DNA from: Devosia lacusdianchii
Lineage (GTDB): Bacteria > Pseudomonadota > Alphaproteobacteria > Rhizobiales > Devosiaceae
Reading direction: 5' to 3'
Length of the DNA: 64,000 nt
Assembly: GCF_022429625.1 (NCBI RefSeq)
Contig: NZ_CP092483.1
Span: forward strand, 1,674,001 to 1,738,000
Both the position numbers and the translations under genes were made by a program. The stretch's first letter is position 1. Each line of letters begins with the position of its first letter. This document shows, piece by piece, positions 7,904 through 15,514 of the stretch. The notes under the pieces were generated by a model that did not search any database, was not told the origin of the DNA, and saw only the letters and a list, made by a program, of their open reading frames with translations.

Positions 7904-8955
7904 TGGCCAGCCTCGACGCAGCGCAGGACGTGCGGCGCATCCGCGACCGTCTGGCGAGCCGCCGCCTCGGCGTGACCACCGCTCTGCTCGTGGTGTTGGC
8001 GCTCACATTCGCGCTTGCCATGTATCTCGGCGATTTTCCTGTCGCCCCGGCCGATATTGTTCGCTCGCTGCTGTCTCCCTTCACCAGGGAGGTCAACAAG
8101 GGCGTGGACTTCATCGTCCTCAACGTCCGCCTGCCGCGCGCCACACTGGCCGTTCTGACCGGAATGGCCTTCGGTCTTTCCGGAATCATTTTCCAAACGA
8201 TCCTGCGTAACCCATTGGCGAGCCCGGATATTATCGGCATCGCCCACGGTGCCAGCGCCGCCGCGGTCGTCTGCATCATCCTGCTGGGTCTCTCCGGTTT
8301 CGCCGTATCGGTGGGTTCGCTCGCCGGCGCGATCCTCACTGCGCTGGTCATCTACGCGCTCGCCTGGCGCGGGACCGTAACGGCCTATCGCGTGGTGCTG
8401 ATCGGCATCGGCATGGCCGCGATGCTATCGGCCGTCGTATCCTACCTCTTCACCCGCGCACGCCTGTTCGAGGTCCAGCAGGCCATGGCGTGGCTTGTGG
8501 GTAGCCTCAACGCCGCCAGCGCTGCCGATATCCTGCCGCTGGCTATCGCCTTGGCGATCCTGCTGCCGCCCACCATCCTGCTCGTCCGCGGGCTCGATGC
8601 TTTGCAGCTGGGCGATGACACCGCGAAGGCACTCGGCGCCCGCCTCGAAATCGTGCGGCTCGGCTTGATCCTGGTCGGCGTCGGCTACACCGCCTTTGCC
8701 ACCGCCGCCGTCGGCCCGGTCACCTTTGTCGCCTTCGTCGCCGGCCCCATTGCCCGGAGCCTGCTCGCGGGCAGCGGGAAGGGCTTTTTGCAGGCAGCGC
8801 TGGTCGGCGCGCTGGTCATGCTGGGCTCCGATCTGGTAGCCCAGCACGCGTTACCCGAGATCCAGATGCCCGTTGGTGTCGTCACCGGCTTGTTCGGGGC
8901 CTTGTTCCTGCTCTGGCTGCTTGTGGTATCCAACCGGGCAGGGCGGGTGAATTAG
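7903..8955 (+). CDS. FecCD-family ABC transporter permease, second subunit
   Basis: 350 residues, starting on the last base of the preceding stop codon. VRLPRATLAVLTGMAFGLSGIIFQ and LRNPLASPDIIGIAHGASAA mark the FecCD family, and the C-terminal PEIQMPVGVVTGLFGALFLLWLL corresponds to the same region in its partner. The two permeases probably form a heterodimer, as in FepD/FepG-type iron-siderophore importers. Confidence 0.9.
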   Translation: MASLDAAQDVRRIRDRLASRRLGVTTALLVVLALTFALAMYLGDFPVAPADIVRSLLSPFTREVNKGVDFIVLNVRLPRATLAVLTGMAFGLSGIIFQTILRNPLASPDIIGIAHGASAAAVVCIILLGLSGFAVSVGSLAGAILTALVIYALAWRGTVTAYRVVLIGIGMAAMLSAVVSYLFTRARLFEVQQAMAWLVGSLNAASAADILPLAIALAILLPPTILLVRGLDALQLGDDTAKALGARLEIVRLGLILVGVGYTAFATAAVGPVTFVAFVAGPIARSLLAGSGKGFLQAALVGALVMLGSDLVAQHALPEIQMPVGVVTGLFGALFLLWLLVVSNRAGRVN

Positions 8956-8964
8956 GAATGTCCC

Positions 8965-9792
8965 ATGAGCGTTGACCACCAGCTTCTCGCCGCCGGAATG
9001 GACTTAGGCTATGGCGACCGCCAGGTCGTCGCCGATCTCAACCTGGCCATCCCGCCGGGCAAGCTGACCGTCATCGTGGGCGCCAATGCCTGTGGCAAGT
9101 CTACTGTGCTGCGTGGCCTCGCCCGCCTGCTCGCGCCGACGCGAGGCGCTGTCTATCTCGATGGCAAGCCCATCCACCAGATGTCGACCAGGGAGGTCGC
9201 CACCATCCTCGGCGTGCTCCCACAGTCGCCGATCGCCCCCGATGCCATTGTCGTTGCCGATCTCGTCGGTCGCGGTCGCTATCCGCACCAGGGCTGGTTC
9301 CGCCGCTGGACGCCCGAGGATGATGCCGCGGTGGCAGAGGCCCTAACCGCCACTGATACTCTCGATATCGCCGATCGGCCCGTCGACGAGCTCTCCGGCG
9401 GCCAGCGCCAGCGTGTGTGGATCGCCATGGCCCTGGCACAGCAAACCGACGTGTTACTGCTCGATGAGCCGACCACGTTCCTCGACATCAACCATCAGGT
9501 CGAAGTTCTGGATCTCCTGACCGATCTCGTCAAAAACAACGGCCGCACCGTCGTCGTCGTTCTCCACGACCTCAATCTCGCCTGCCGCTACGCCGACCAC
9601 ATCGTGGCGATGAAGGCGGGGAAACTGGTAGCCGAGGGGCGGCCAGCCGAGGTCATGACCGAGGCAGTGGTCGCCAACGTGTTTGGCATGGCATCACGCG
9701 TGGTGATCGATCCGGTGTCCGACACACCAATGATCGTGCCGATCGGACGGCATCATCTGGTTGCGGCGACGGCGGACGTCAGGCCGCTATAG
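8965..9792 (+). CDS. Iron-siderophore-type ABC transporter ATP-binding protein
   Basis: 275 residues. Walker A is GANACGKS (residues 39-46), the signature is LSGGQRQRVW, and Walker B is LLLDEPTTFLD followed by the switch histidine in VVLHDLNLACRYADH. This pattern is typical of FepC/FhuC ATPases. The gene follows the permeases by 9 bp and completes a five-gene importer. No outer-membrane receptor or chelate reductase is present in the window, so the ligand remains open. Confidence 0.9.
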   Translation: MSVDHQLLAAGMDLGYGDRQVVADLNLAIPPGKLTVIVGANACGKSTVLRGLARLLAPTRGAVYLDGKPIHQMSTREVATILGVLPQSPIAPDAIVVADLVGRGRYPHQGWFRRWTPEDDAAVAEALTATDTLDIADRPVDELSGGQRQRVWIAMALAQQTDVLLLDEPTTFLDINHQVEVLDLLTDLVKNNGRTVVVVLHDLNLACRYADHIVAMKAGKLVAEGRPAEVMTEAVVANVFGMASRVVIDPVSDTPMIVPIGRHHLVAATADVRPL

Positions 9793-9964
9793 GCTTGACC
9801 TCGTCGGTGATGGAGAGGGGCGGTTCGCCAAACTGGGTTCGAAGTCCATGAATTTGCACCAGCTCAACATGCCAGGTCCAGATTCCGCCCACAGCCAACA
9901 CGGGGATGAGTGTCCACCACGGCCAGCGCAAACCTCCGCAGACGATCGCCGCCAGCAAAATCAT
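9779..9964 (-). CDS. Small putative membrane protein
   Basis: 61 residues from the ATG at 9964, overlapping the end of the convergent ATPase gene by 14 bp. The sequence has a hydrophobic N-terminal half (MILLAAIVCGG and LIPVLAVGGIW) and a polar C-terminal tail, so it could be a one- or two-span membrane protein. The frame stays open further upstream through RRLALLRSLPWGHR without an ordinary start codon, so the true start is uncertain. I do not recognise a family. Tryptophan-rich, protein-like composition argues for a gene, but the tRNA immediately upstream and the short length leave doubt. Confidence 0.4.
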   Translation of the reverse strand: MILLAAIVCGGLRWPWWTLIPVLAVGGIWTWHVELVQIHGLRTQFGEPPLSITDEVKPIAA

Positions 9965-10026
9965 CCTGTGCCCCCACGGGAGGGACCGTAGCAGCGCGAG
10001 CCGTCGAATGCGAGAGGAAGAGTTCC

Positions 10027-10101
10027 TGGTACGCCCACGGGGAATCGAACCCCGCTCTGCACCGTGAGAGGGTGCCGTCCTAACCGATAGACGATGGGCG
10101 C
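10027..10101 (-). tRNA. tRNA-Glu (CTC)
   Basis: On the minus strand the 75 nt fold as a full cloverleaf: acceptor arm GCGCCCA/TGGGCGT, anticodon loop with CTC, T-arm with GGTTCGATTCC, and an encoded 3' CCA. It is a near-identical tandem neighbour of the tRNA-Glu(TTC) 50 bp upstream, differing in the anticodon and a few stem positions. Confidence 0.95.
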
Positions 10102-10151
10102 GGACCTAGGAACGTCTGGCTTAGTCTAAGACATTCCCTGCGAGGAAGGAA

Positions 10152-10226
10152 TGGTACGCCCTAGGGGAATCGAACCCCTCTCTGCACCGTGAAAGGGTGC
10201 CGTCCTAACCGATAGACGAAGGGCGC
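10152..10226 (-). tRNA. tRNA-Glu (TTC)
   Basis: On the minus strand the 75 nt form a cloverleaf with acceptor GCGCCCT/AGGGCGT, anticodon TTC, T-loop GGTTCGATTCC and encoded CCA. It is the promoter-proximal member of a two-tRNA pair and reads both glutamate codons by wobble; the second copy (CTC) lies downstream. Confidence 0.95.
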
Positions 10227-10297
10227 TTAAGCGCTGGTGGTCGTATAGTTGGGTGATTTCGGATGCGCAACCCCTTGTGCGCTCAAACCCGATTTTT

Positions 10298-10774
10298 TTA
10301 ACAGCCCGAGAATGTCACCGGCCGATTGTAACCGCGCGGCCGATCGCGCACGTCCACATGGATGAACTGCCTTCCCGGATAGCAGCCCAGCCCGCCTACG
10401 CTGCCGGTGCGCATGGCAAAGGCGATGAGCTGCTGCTTGTCGATGCCGGGAATGTAGAAATCTGCCGCCATGCACTTGGTATGATAGGAGCTGTCGGCAC
10501 CGCCGGCAGCCGAATTGTGCTGGCCGTCGCGATAGCCCGAGCTCATCACCACCTTGCGCCCGAAATGGCCCTCGAATTCCCAGATGAGGAAGCGCAGCTT
10601 GGGCGACAGGCACAGCGCATTGACCTCGCTGCTCGATACGAACGTGCCCCAATCGCTACGCTTGCCCGAGTATCCGGCTCCACTCGAGCTGGCAAACATC
10701 GCCATCGGTACACAAGCCACCAGCGTCAGAACGCAGACGACAACGGCGGCGATGGAGCGAAGAGTGGTGTTCAT
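10298..10774 (-). CDS. DUF882 / peptidase M15-like secreted protein
   Basis: 158 residues. An N-terminal hydrophobic segment ending in VACVPMAMFASS looks like a signal peptide or lipoprotein signal. The C-terminal domain has SSGYRDGQHN, SYHTKCMAADFYI and FIHVDVR, which supply the H...D and H zinc ligands of the M15A/DUF882 (YcbK-like) fold, usually acting on peptidoglycan peptide cross-links. Length fits the single-domain family. It is monocistronic, upstream of tRNA-Glu on the same strand. Peptidoglycan as substrate is inferred from the family. Confidence 0.8.
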   Translation of the reverse strand: MNTTLRSIAAVVVCVLTLVACVPMAMFASSSGAGYSGKRSDWGTFVSSSEVNALCLSPKLRFLIWEFEGHFGRKVVMSSGYRDGQHNSAAGGADSSYHTKCMAADFYIPGIDKQQLIAFAMRTGSVGGLGCYPGRQFIHVDVRDRPRGYNRPVTFSGC

Positions 10775-10925
10775 GGCGACTTCCGAGAGGCGACATGTTG
10801 CGCTTTGGCAACAGGCAATGGCTCGTTCTGTGAAGTCGCTAAAATACGATCGGTTTCGCTAACCGCCGCCTAAGCGTCACGGTTAGCGAAACGTTAGTGG
10901 TGGTCACGCCAAGGGTAACTGTGCG

Positions 10926-11342
10926 CTACCACTTTCCGGTGTTCGGCATCGACGCCCACGGCTCTTGCTGGGGCAGGGTGCCCTCCTGGATCAACTCGAC
11001 CGAGATGCCGTCCGGCGAGCGGACAAAGGCCATATGCCCGTCCCGGGGCGGTCGGTTGATGACCACGCCCATGTCGCTAAGGTGTTGGCACAGCGCGTAA
11101 ATGTCCTTCACCCGATAGGCCAGGTGCCCGAAATTGCGCCCGCCGGTATATTCCTCCGGGTCCCAGTTATAGGTCAGCTCGACCTCGCCGCCGACGTCGC
11201 CGGGCGCGCGCAGGAAGATCAGGGTATAGCGGCCCTTCTCGTTCTCCGAACGGCGCACTTCCTCCAGCCCCAGCCCTTCGCAATAGAAGCGCAGGCTCTC
11301 GTCGACATTGGTCACACGGACCATGGTGTGCAGGTACTGCAT
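10926..11342 (-). CDS. gloA: VOC-family protein, glyoxalase I (lactoylglutathione lyase)-like
   Basis: 138 residues from the ATG at 11342, which has a good AAGGAG ribosome binding site; a longer frame upstream lacks family similarity. The sequence shows the two beta-alpha-beta-beta-beta modules of vicinal-oxygen-chelate enzymes, with H at position 5 (MQYLHTMVRV), E in VELTYNW, H in FGHLAYRV and E in SVELIQEG as the four metal ligands of glyoxalase I. It would convert the methylglyoxal-glutathione hemithioacetal to lactoylglutathione. All four ligands present make the gloA call fairly secure. Confidence 0.82.
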   Translation of the reverse strand: MQYLHTMVRVTNVDESLRFYCEGLGLEEVRRSENEKGRYTLIFLRAPGDVGGEVELTYNWDPEEYTGGRNFGHLAYRVKDIYALCQHLSDMGVVINRPPRDGHMAFVRSPDGISVELIQEGTLPQQEPWASMPNTGKW

Positions 11343-11526
11343 TGGGCATTCTCCTTGATCGGTATCGATTGCAAGTGGCGTACCAAGCCCGGCCCGGCAT
11401 CGCAACCGGGCGCCCGGCCAACTAATTCCTAAGAGATGCTTAACAACGCCCGTTGAATCGGACACACTAGGCCCGTCTTGTGGAGTACCTCGCGCAAGCG
11501 AGGCGAGTGCGAAGGGCTTGTGAACT

Positions 11527-12141
11527 ATGGGGGCCAAGTTCAGTGGCGATGGCGAGGAGCCAACGGACCAGCCAGGTCAGGCTGCGAGCGCCGAGTCGCC
11601 GCATCCAGCCAGCGAGTCCGGGCTTGATACCATCGAGATCGCAGGCGCCATAAAGTGGTTCGACGCCGGCAAGGGCTTCGGCTTCATAGTGCCCGACAAC
11701 GGCATGCCCGACGTTCTGCTCCACGTAACCTGCCTGCGCCGCGATGGCTACCAGACCGCCTATGAAGGCGCGCGCATCGTCGTCGAGGCGCTCAACCGGC
11801 CAGGCGGCCTTCAGGCGTTCCGCATTGTTTCCATGGACGAGTCGACCGCGCGCCACCCGGCGCAGATGCCGGCCCCACGCACCCACGTCGTGGTTGAGCC
11901 GACCTCCGGCATGGTGCGGCTTGAGGTGAAGTGGTTCAACCGCATTCGCGGCTTCGGCTTCCTATCGGCCGGCGAGGGTACGCCGGACATATTTGTGCAT
12001 ATGGAAACCCTGCGCCGTTTCGGCATTACCGAACTGCGGCCCGGACAGTTCGTGCTGGTTCGTTACGGCAATGGCCCCAAGGGCCTTATGGTCGCCGAAA
12101 TCCGGCCTGAGGGTTGGGGCGACGCACCCTCTTCGCACTAG
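11527..12141 (+). CDS. Two-domain cold shock protein
   Basis: 204 residues with two cold-shock domains. The first (about residues 40-100) has RNP-1 KGFGFIV and RNP-2-like DVLLHV; the second (about 135-200) has RGFGFLS and DIFVHM. A Pro/Glu-rich N-terminal tail and a linker separate them. This double-CSD layout is common in Alphaproteobacteria, where such proteins bind RNA or single-stranded DNA. It reads in the same direction as the DUF192 gene that follows by 9 bp. A GC-rich hairpin-forming stretch (about 11489-11506) lies in the leader. Confidence 0.88.
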   Translation: MGAKFSGDGEEPTDQPGQAASAESPHPASESGLDTIEIAGAIKWFDAGKGFGFIVPDNGMPDVLLHVTCLRRDGYQTAYEGARIVVEALNRPGGLQAFRIVSMDESTARHPAQMPAPRTHVVVEPTSGMVRLEVKWFNRIRGFGFLSAGEGTPDIFVHMETLRRFGITELRPGQFVLVRYGNGPKGLMVAEIRPEGWGDAPSSH

Positions 12142-12150
12142 GATCACCGC

Positions 12151-12636
12151 ATGATCATTTCAGCTCAAGGCTTCGCTCCGGCGCTGCGCCGCGCCGGCGC
12201 AATCTTTGCCATTGCCGCCATAGCCTTGCCCGTCGCGGCCTTTGCGGACGAAGCAAAGCTGGTTCTGCATTCAGCCACGGGCGACTACGACTTCAATGTG
12301 GAAGTCGTCGACACTCCTGAAAGCCGCGCCCAGGGCCTGATGTTTCGGACCGAGCTGGCCGACGATGCCGGCATGCTGTTCGATTTCAAGGAAGAGCGCC
12401 CGGTTTCGTTCTGGATGCGCAACACCTTCATCCCGCTCGACATGATCTTTGTCGGCGCTGACGGCGTAATCAAGAATATCCATGTCAACGCACGCCCGCA
12501 GGATCCCACCTCGATCCCATCGGATGGAGCGGTGCAGTTCGTGCTGGAAATCCCGGGTGGCCGATCGGCGGAGATCGGCTTGAAGGCCGGCGACACGATG
12601 GAACACGACCGCGTGGTGGCCACGCCGGCAAACTAG
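12151..12636 (+). CDS. DUF192 domain-containing secreted protein
   Basis: 161 residues with a signal peptide (hydrophobic core AGAIFAIAAIALPVAAFA). The rest matches DUF192: ESRAQGLMFRTELADDAGMLFDF, SFWMRNTFIPLDMIFV and FVLEIPGG are typical. The function of DUF192 is unknown. It is downstream of the cold shock gene, and its stop codon shares a CTAG with the stop of the convergent hemolysin III gene, a 4 bp overlap of the two 3' ends. Confidence 0.85.
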   Translation: MIISAQGFAPALRRAGAIFAIAAIALPVAAFADEAKLVLHSATGDYDFNVEVVDTPESRAQGLMFRTELADDAGMLFDFKEERPVSFWMRNTFIPLDMIFVGADGVIKNIHVNARPQDPTSIPSDGAVQFVLEIPGGRSAEIGLKAGDTMEHDRVVATPAN

Positions 12637-13322
12637 AGCCGGTGAATGACCATGCAGTCGATGACGGCCCACAGATGCAGGCTGGCGCCGGTCACGACGA
12701 ACACGTGCCATAGCGCGTTCTGGAACTTGAGCTTTTCCCAGAGATGGAAAATGATCCCTAGGGAATAGGTCACCCCGCCGGCCAGCAGCAGCCACATGGT
12801 GGTCGCCGGCAACGTTTGCGCCAGCGACTGGAACACAAAGATCCCGCTCCAGCCGATAGCGAGGTAGAGCACGATGGCTAAGCGGCCGAAGCGCTCCGGC
12901 ACGATCAGCTTGAGCCCGACACCGATCAGCGATGCGCCCCAGACGAAAGTCGTCATCAGGATGCCGGTCGTGGTACCGCCGATAACGGCCAGGAACGGAG
13001 TATAGGAACCGGCGATGAAGAGGAATATTGCGGCCTGATCGAAGCGCGCCAACAGACGTTTGATCGGCGACACCGGCCAGAGATTGTAGGCCAGCGACAC
13101 GCCAAGCACGGCGACGAGCGAGCCGATATAGACCGCAAGGGCAGGGACCGCCTCGGGCGCGGTCTCGATGATGGCGAAGGCCAGCAGAACCGACCCGGCG
13201 GCGATCGCCACGATCAGCCCCAGAACGTGGACGATGCCGTCGGCGACCAATTCGGCGAGGGTGTATGGCCGCTGTTCGCGACTCCACCACGAGTAATTTG
13301 CCGGGCGCTTCTGCACGATCAT
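12633..13322 (-). CDS. Hemolysin III family membrane protein (TrhA-like)
   Basis: 229 residues from the ATG at 13322, chosen because GGAGG precedes it and the family similarity begins there (REQRPYTLAELVADGIVHVLG). Seven hydrophobic segments are visible. Conserved features include LAYNLWPVSPIKRLLARFDQAAIFLFIAGSYTPF and HLWEKLKFQNALWHVFVV, with the His/Asp residues that would bind metal in the PAQR-like fold. In E. coli the homologue affects membrane fluidity homeostasis. It is divergent from the ArsR gene. Confidence 0.88.
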   Translation of the reverse strand: MIVQKRPANYSWWSREQRPYTLAELVADGIVHVLGLIVAIAAGSVLLAFAIIETAPEAVPALAVYIGSLVAVLGVSLAYNLWPVSPIKRLLARFDQAAIFLFIAGSYTPFLAVIGGTTTGILMTTFVWGASLIGVGLKLIVPERFGRLAIVLYLAIGWSGIFVFQSLAQTLPATTMWLLLAGGVTYSLGIIFHLWEKLKFQNALWHVFVVTGASLHLWAVIDCMVIHRL

Positions 13323-13507
13323 CCTCCGTCTTGGTCTCGACCTTGGCGCAAGGAAGTGACCAGAATATTGCAGTAGCAGGGCCGTCGCGCGGCATCGTAA
13401 AGCCCCTGCCAACACATCTGGTGAACAAGTCCTTGTTGCGCAAGGGCAATACTTGACGAGTAACTCTGCCGTTACATAAGCAATGAGCGAACCACTCGGA
13501 TTTGCCC

Positions 13508-13930
13508 ATGCCGCCCGTTTCGACCCTCGTTGCCCTTGCCGATCCAACCCGCTGCCGCATCATCGAAATTCTGCGCGACGGGGCGCAGCCGGTACACGTG
13601 CTGGCTGCCGGGTTCGATATCAGCCGTCCGGCCATTTCCAGGCACCTGCGTGTGCTGAAGCGGGCACGGTTGATCAGCGAGAAGAAGGCCGGGCGCGAGA
13701 ACGTCTATCGCCTGCATGCCGATCGCCTGCTGCCGGTGCAGCGCTGGATCGACGATCTGCAGCTCGCAGCAAAGCCCAACGCCGGGCCAAAATCCAAGTC
13801 TGCCGCGAAAGCCAAGCCCGCAACTATGGTGCAGGAGGCAGCGCTACTGCCAGTCATGCCGCTGATCCAGCCTGTAGCCAAGCCCCGCAAGCCCGAGGCG
13901 CCGCCGCCACAGATGGGCTTCGATTTCTGA
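13508..13930 (+). CDS. ArsR-family transcriptional regulator
   Basis: 140 residues from the ATG at 13508; a TTG two codons earlier is possible. A winged helix-turn-helix is clear: LVALADPTRCRIIEILRDG, then ISRPAISRHLRVLKRARLI as the recognition helix, and a wing KKAGRENVYRL. No cysteine metal site is seen, so it is probably not a metal sensor. The C-terminal third is Lys/Ala/Pro rich and likely disordered. Neighbours are a divergent hemolysin III gene and a LysE-type exporter 55 bp downstream, which could be its target. Confidence 0.82.
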   Translation: MPPVSTLVALADPTRCRIIEILRDGAQPVHVLAAGFDISRPAISRHLRVLKRARLISEKKAGRENVYRLHADRLLPVQRWIDDLQLAAKPNAGPKSKSAAKAKPATMVQEAALLPVMPLIQPVAKPRKPEAPPPQMGFDF

Positions 13931-13985
13931 GACGCCGCTGGCACTTTCTCGCCGGCTATGCTGAAGTCCCTGGACGAGGAGTGCG

Positions 13986-14597
13986 ATGATGGATGTGACG
14001 ACGTTGGTGATCTTTGCCGGGGCGCTGTTCATCGCCGCCGGTTCTCCCGGCCCCAGCATCGCTGCGCTGGTTGCCCGTGTGCTTACACGTGGCCCACGCG
14101 ACGTGCTGCCATTCCTGGCTGCCATGTGGATCGGGGAGGGCATTTGGCTCACCTGCGCCGTGGCCGGCCTGGCCGCCATTGCCGAAACCTTCCATTGGGC
14201 CTTCGTTGCCATCAAATGGCTCGGCGTCTGCTATCTGCTCTACCTGGCCTGGAAGATGTGGACAGCACCTGCTGCCGAGGCCGAGGGCCTGCCTGAAGCC
14301 CGCTCGCCCTGGCGCATGTTTTTCGCAGGCATGACCATCACCCTGGGCAATCCCAAGATCATGGTGTTCTACATGGCGCTGCTGCCGTCGATCATCGACA
14401 TGACTGCGGTGACCCCGATGGTCTGGGCGGAACTGGTCGCAACCATGTTCGTGGTTCTCGTGGCCATCGACCTGGCCTGGGTCCTGCTCGCGGCCAAGGC
14501 CCGAGGCTTTCTCAAAAGCCGCCGGGCCGTACAGATCGCCAACCGCGCCAGCGCCGGCACCATGGCCGGGGCGGCGGTGTTGATCGCGACGCGATAG
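13986..14597 (+). CDS. LysE/RhtB-family amino acid exporter
   Basis: 203 residues, strongly hydrophobic with about six membrane spans. The N-terminal FIAAGSPGPSIAALVARVLTRG and the middle GMTITLGNPKIMVFYMALLP are signatures of the LysE translocator family, which export amino acids and related small molecules. Preceded by the ArsR regulator on the same strand. Substrate not predictable. Confidence 0.85.
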   Translation: MMDVTTLVIFAGALFIAAGSPGPSIAALVARVLTRGPRDVLPFLAAMWIGEGIWLTCAVAGLAAIAETFHWAFVAIKWLGVCYLLYLAWKMWTAPAAEAEGLPEARSPWRMFFAGMTITLGNPKIMVFYMALLPSIIDMTAVTPMVWAELVATMFVVLVAIDLAWVLLAAKARGFLKSRRAVQIANRASAGTMAGAAVLIATR

Positions 14598-14602
14598 CCG
14601 CC

Positions 14603-15442
14603 CTAAAGTGCGGTGACATAATCCTTGAGCGTGACCTTGCCCCGCCGTGGGGCGTCCGGCAGTTCAGGGCCGTCATCGATCGTCGCCGTCATCCGCGCGT
14701 AGGAGCGCGCCGCCGCCGGCGAGAAGCCGACTTGGCGGAAACTCTCTTCCACTCGTCGCGCGGCGTAGTCTGCACCGCCACGGGCTTTCCAACCGATGTT
14801 GGGAATGCCCCGGCGACATCCGTGAACGTGTATCGCTCCGGGCCCTGAACATACTGGATGCCGACATCGTCGACCGGACCCATCAGGCGCCGGGCCGCGG
14901 CCGCGCCGAGGTCGGACGGCGCCACCATGGGTATCTCCAAGTCGTCTGGAAAGGCTGTGGGTAGCCAGCCTTCCTTGGCGGGTTCTAACAGCATATTCAG
15001 GTTGGTGAAGTAGTAAGCCGCACGGTTGATTGCAGTGGGAATGCCGCTGGCCTCGACGAGCCGCTCCAGCTTATACAGCACCGAAAGATCGCCGATGCCA
15101 TCGCCTTCCTGTGCGCCATAGGTGGAGGCCAGCACCACCTTTTCGAGGCCCGATCCGTCCAAGGCGTCCGCTATGCTGCGCGCCGTCTTGAGTTCGGCGC
15201 TGTTCGTGTCGTGCCGGGGTCCGCGGGCGGGTTCAGCAGAAGGCGCGCCGTCCCCTCTGAAACACGGCTCGAAGCCCGGCGGTATCGAGAACGTCGACGA
15301 CCACCGGCTCCACGTTTGCGCTTGCCAATGCCTTGGCCTTCTCCTCGCTATGCGCGACGGCGATGACTGTCTCGCCGGAGTTTTTCAGCGCCTCGACAAC
15401 GCTAGAACCTACATTTCCGGTTGCGCCCAGAACAACTTACAT
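14603..15442 (-). pseudogene. Decayed NmrA-family NAD(P)-binding oxidoreductase
   Basis: Reading the minus strand gives an NmrA/SDRa-like protein of about 280 codons broken at four places. The ATG at 15442 is followed at once by TAA, and then VVLGATGNVGSSVVEALK continues in frame, so codon 2 (normally Tyr or similar) became a stop. A frameshift near 15240 (RRAF then LLNPPADP), another near 15215, and a third near 14750 (DEW then SFRQVGFSPAAARSYAR) break it further. The remainder ends normally in KVTLKDYVTAL and a TAG at 14603. An intact-looking central block (about 14770-15160) includes GSGLEKVVLASTYGAQ. The gene is clearly non-functional unless these are sequence errors. Confidence 0.82.
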
Positions 15443-15481
15443 GACCACACCTCATCAATGCCTCGCGGAGTTAACAGCGGG

Positions 15482-15505
15482 CCGGCCAGCGGTTCCGTTG
15501 GCCGG
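15482..15505 (-). terminator. Stem-loop after the DUF900 gene
   Basis: CCGGCCA and TGGCCGG form a perfect 7 bp stem with a 10-nt loop, 10 bp past the stop of the minus-strand hydrolase gene. There is no T-run after it, so it may be a weak or factor-dependent terminator or an mRNA 3' end stabiliser. Confidence 0.35.
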
Positions 15506-15514
15506 AAGGTAGGG

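Noticed and set aside
10027..10226. tRNA-Glu pair as an attachment site of an integrated element
   Set aside because: No integrase, phage gene or matching 3'-end duplicate near the tRNA genes; the two copies are a simple tandem of different anticodons.
12633..13635. Longer start options for the hemolysin III gene
   Set aside because: Extra residues before the ATG at 13322 are not family-like, and the GGAGG site supports 13322.
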